Assembly (NCBI GenBank): GCA_947166165.1
Contig: CAMVDK010000181.1
Coordinates: 1-6,437 of the forward strand
Direction: 5' to 3'
Source of the DNA: an uncultured Porphyromonadaceae bacterium
GTDB lineage: Bacteria; Bacteroidota; Bacteroidia; Bacteroidales; Muribaculaceae
DNA: 6,437 bases
Numbering within the stretch: the stretch's first letter is position 1; the number at the start of each line of letters is the position of its first letter. Made by a program: the position numbers and the translations under genes. Shown here one piece after another: positions 6,425 through 6,437 of this stretch. A model generated the notes under the pieces. That model worked only from the letters and a program-made list of their open reading frames with translations, had not been told where the DNA came from and searched no databases.

Positions 6425-6437
6425 CGAGGTGCCGCGT

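Overview
The window looks like chromosomal DNA from a fairly GC-rich member of the Bacteroidales (Bacteroidota), possibly Muribaculaceae or Prevotellaceae; the family-level placement is a guess. Evidence: a DUF4293 membrane protein, which I know only from Bacteroidota; a Bacteroidota-type Porin_O_P porin; a secreted EndA-type nuclease with a C-terminal dockerin-like tail; a UvrA of the Bacteroidota type; and two promoters that fit the Bacteroidota sigma-ABfr pattern (TTTG about 19 bp before TAnnTTTG). No tRNA, rRNA, CRISPR array, insertion sequence or phage gene was seen.

Layout, left to right. (1) 1-939 (+): the 3' part of an outer-membrane porin gene cut by the window edge, followed by a probable hairpin terminator (957-981). 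(2) 940-1150: a 211-bp spacer holding that terminator, a 13-nt tandem repeat (1034-1059) and a promoter (1093-1123). (3) 1151-3422 (+): three genes probably read from that promoter. They are a stand-alone PAS-domain protein, a secreted endonuclease I with Ig-like and dockerin-like modules, and a four-helix DUF4293 protein, with gaps of 26 and 68 bp. (4) 3453-3495: a perfect 16-bp-stem hairpin between convergent genes, probably a two-way terminator. (5) 3510-6338 (-): a complete uvrA with a near-consensus promoter at 6362-6392. An inverted repeat (6383-6424) suggests a second, divergent promoter whose gene lies beyond the right edge.

Functionally this is mostly ordinary chromosome: nucleotide excision repair (UvrA), outer-membrane transport (porin), and an exported nuclease that may scavenge DNA or phosphate. 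I see no convincing new defence or mobile system. The more unusual details are the modular dockerin-tailed nuclease, the missing first Cys pair in UvrA, the small PAS gene at the head of the presumed operon, and the paired promoter-like inverted repeat at the right edge.
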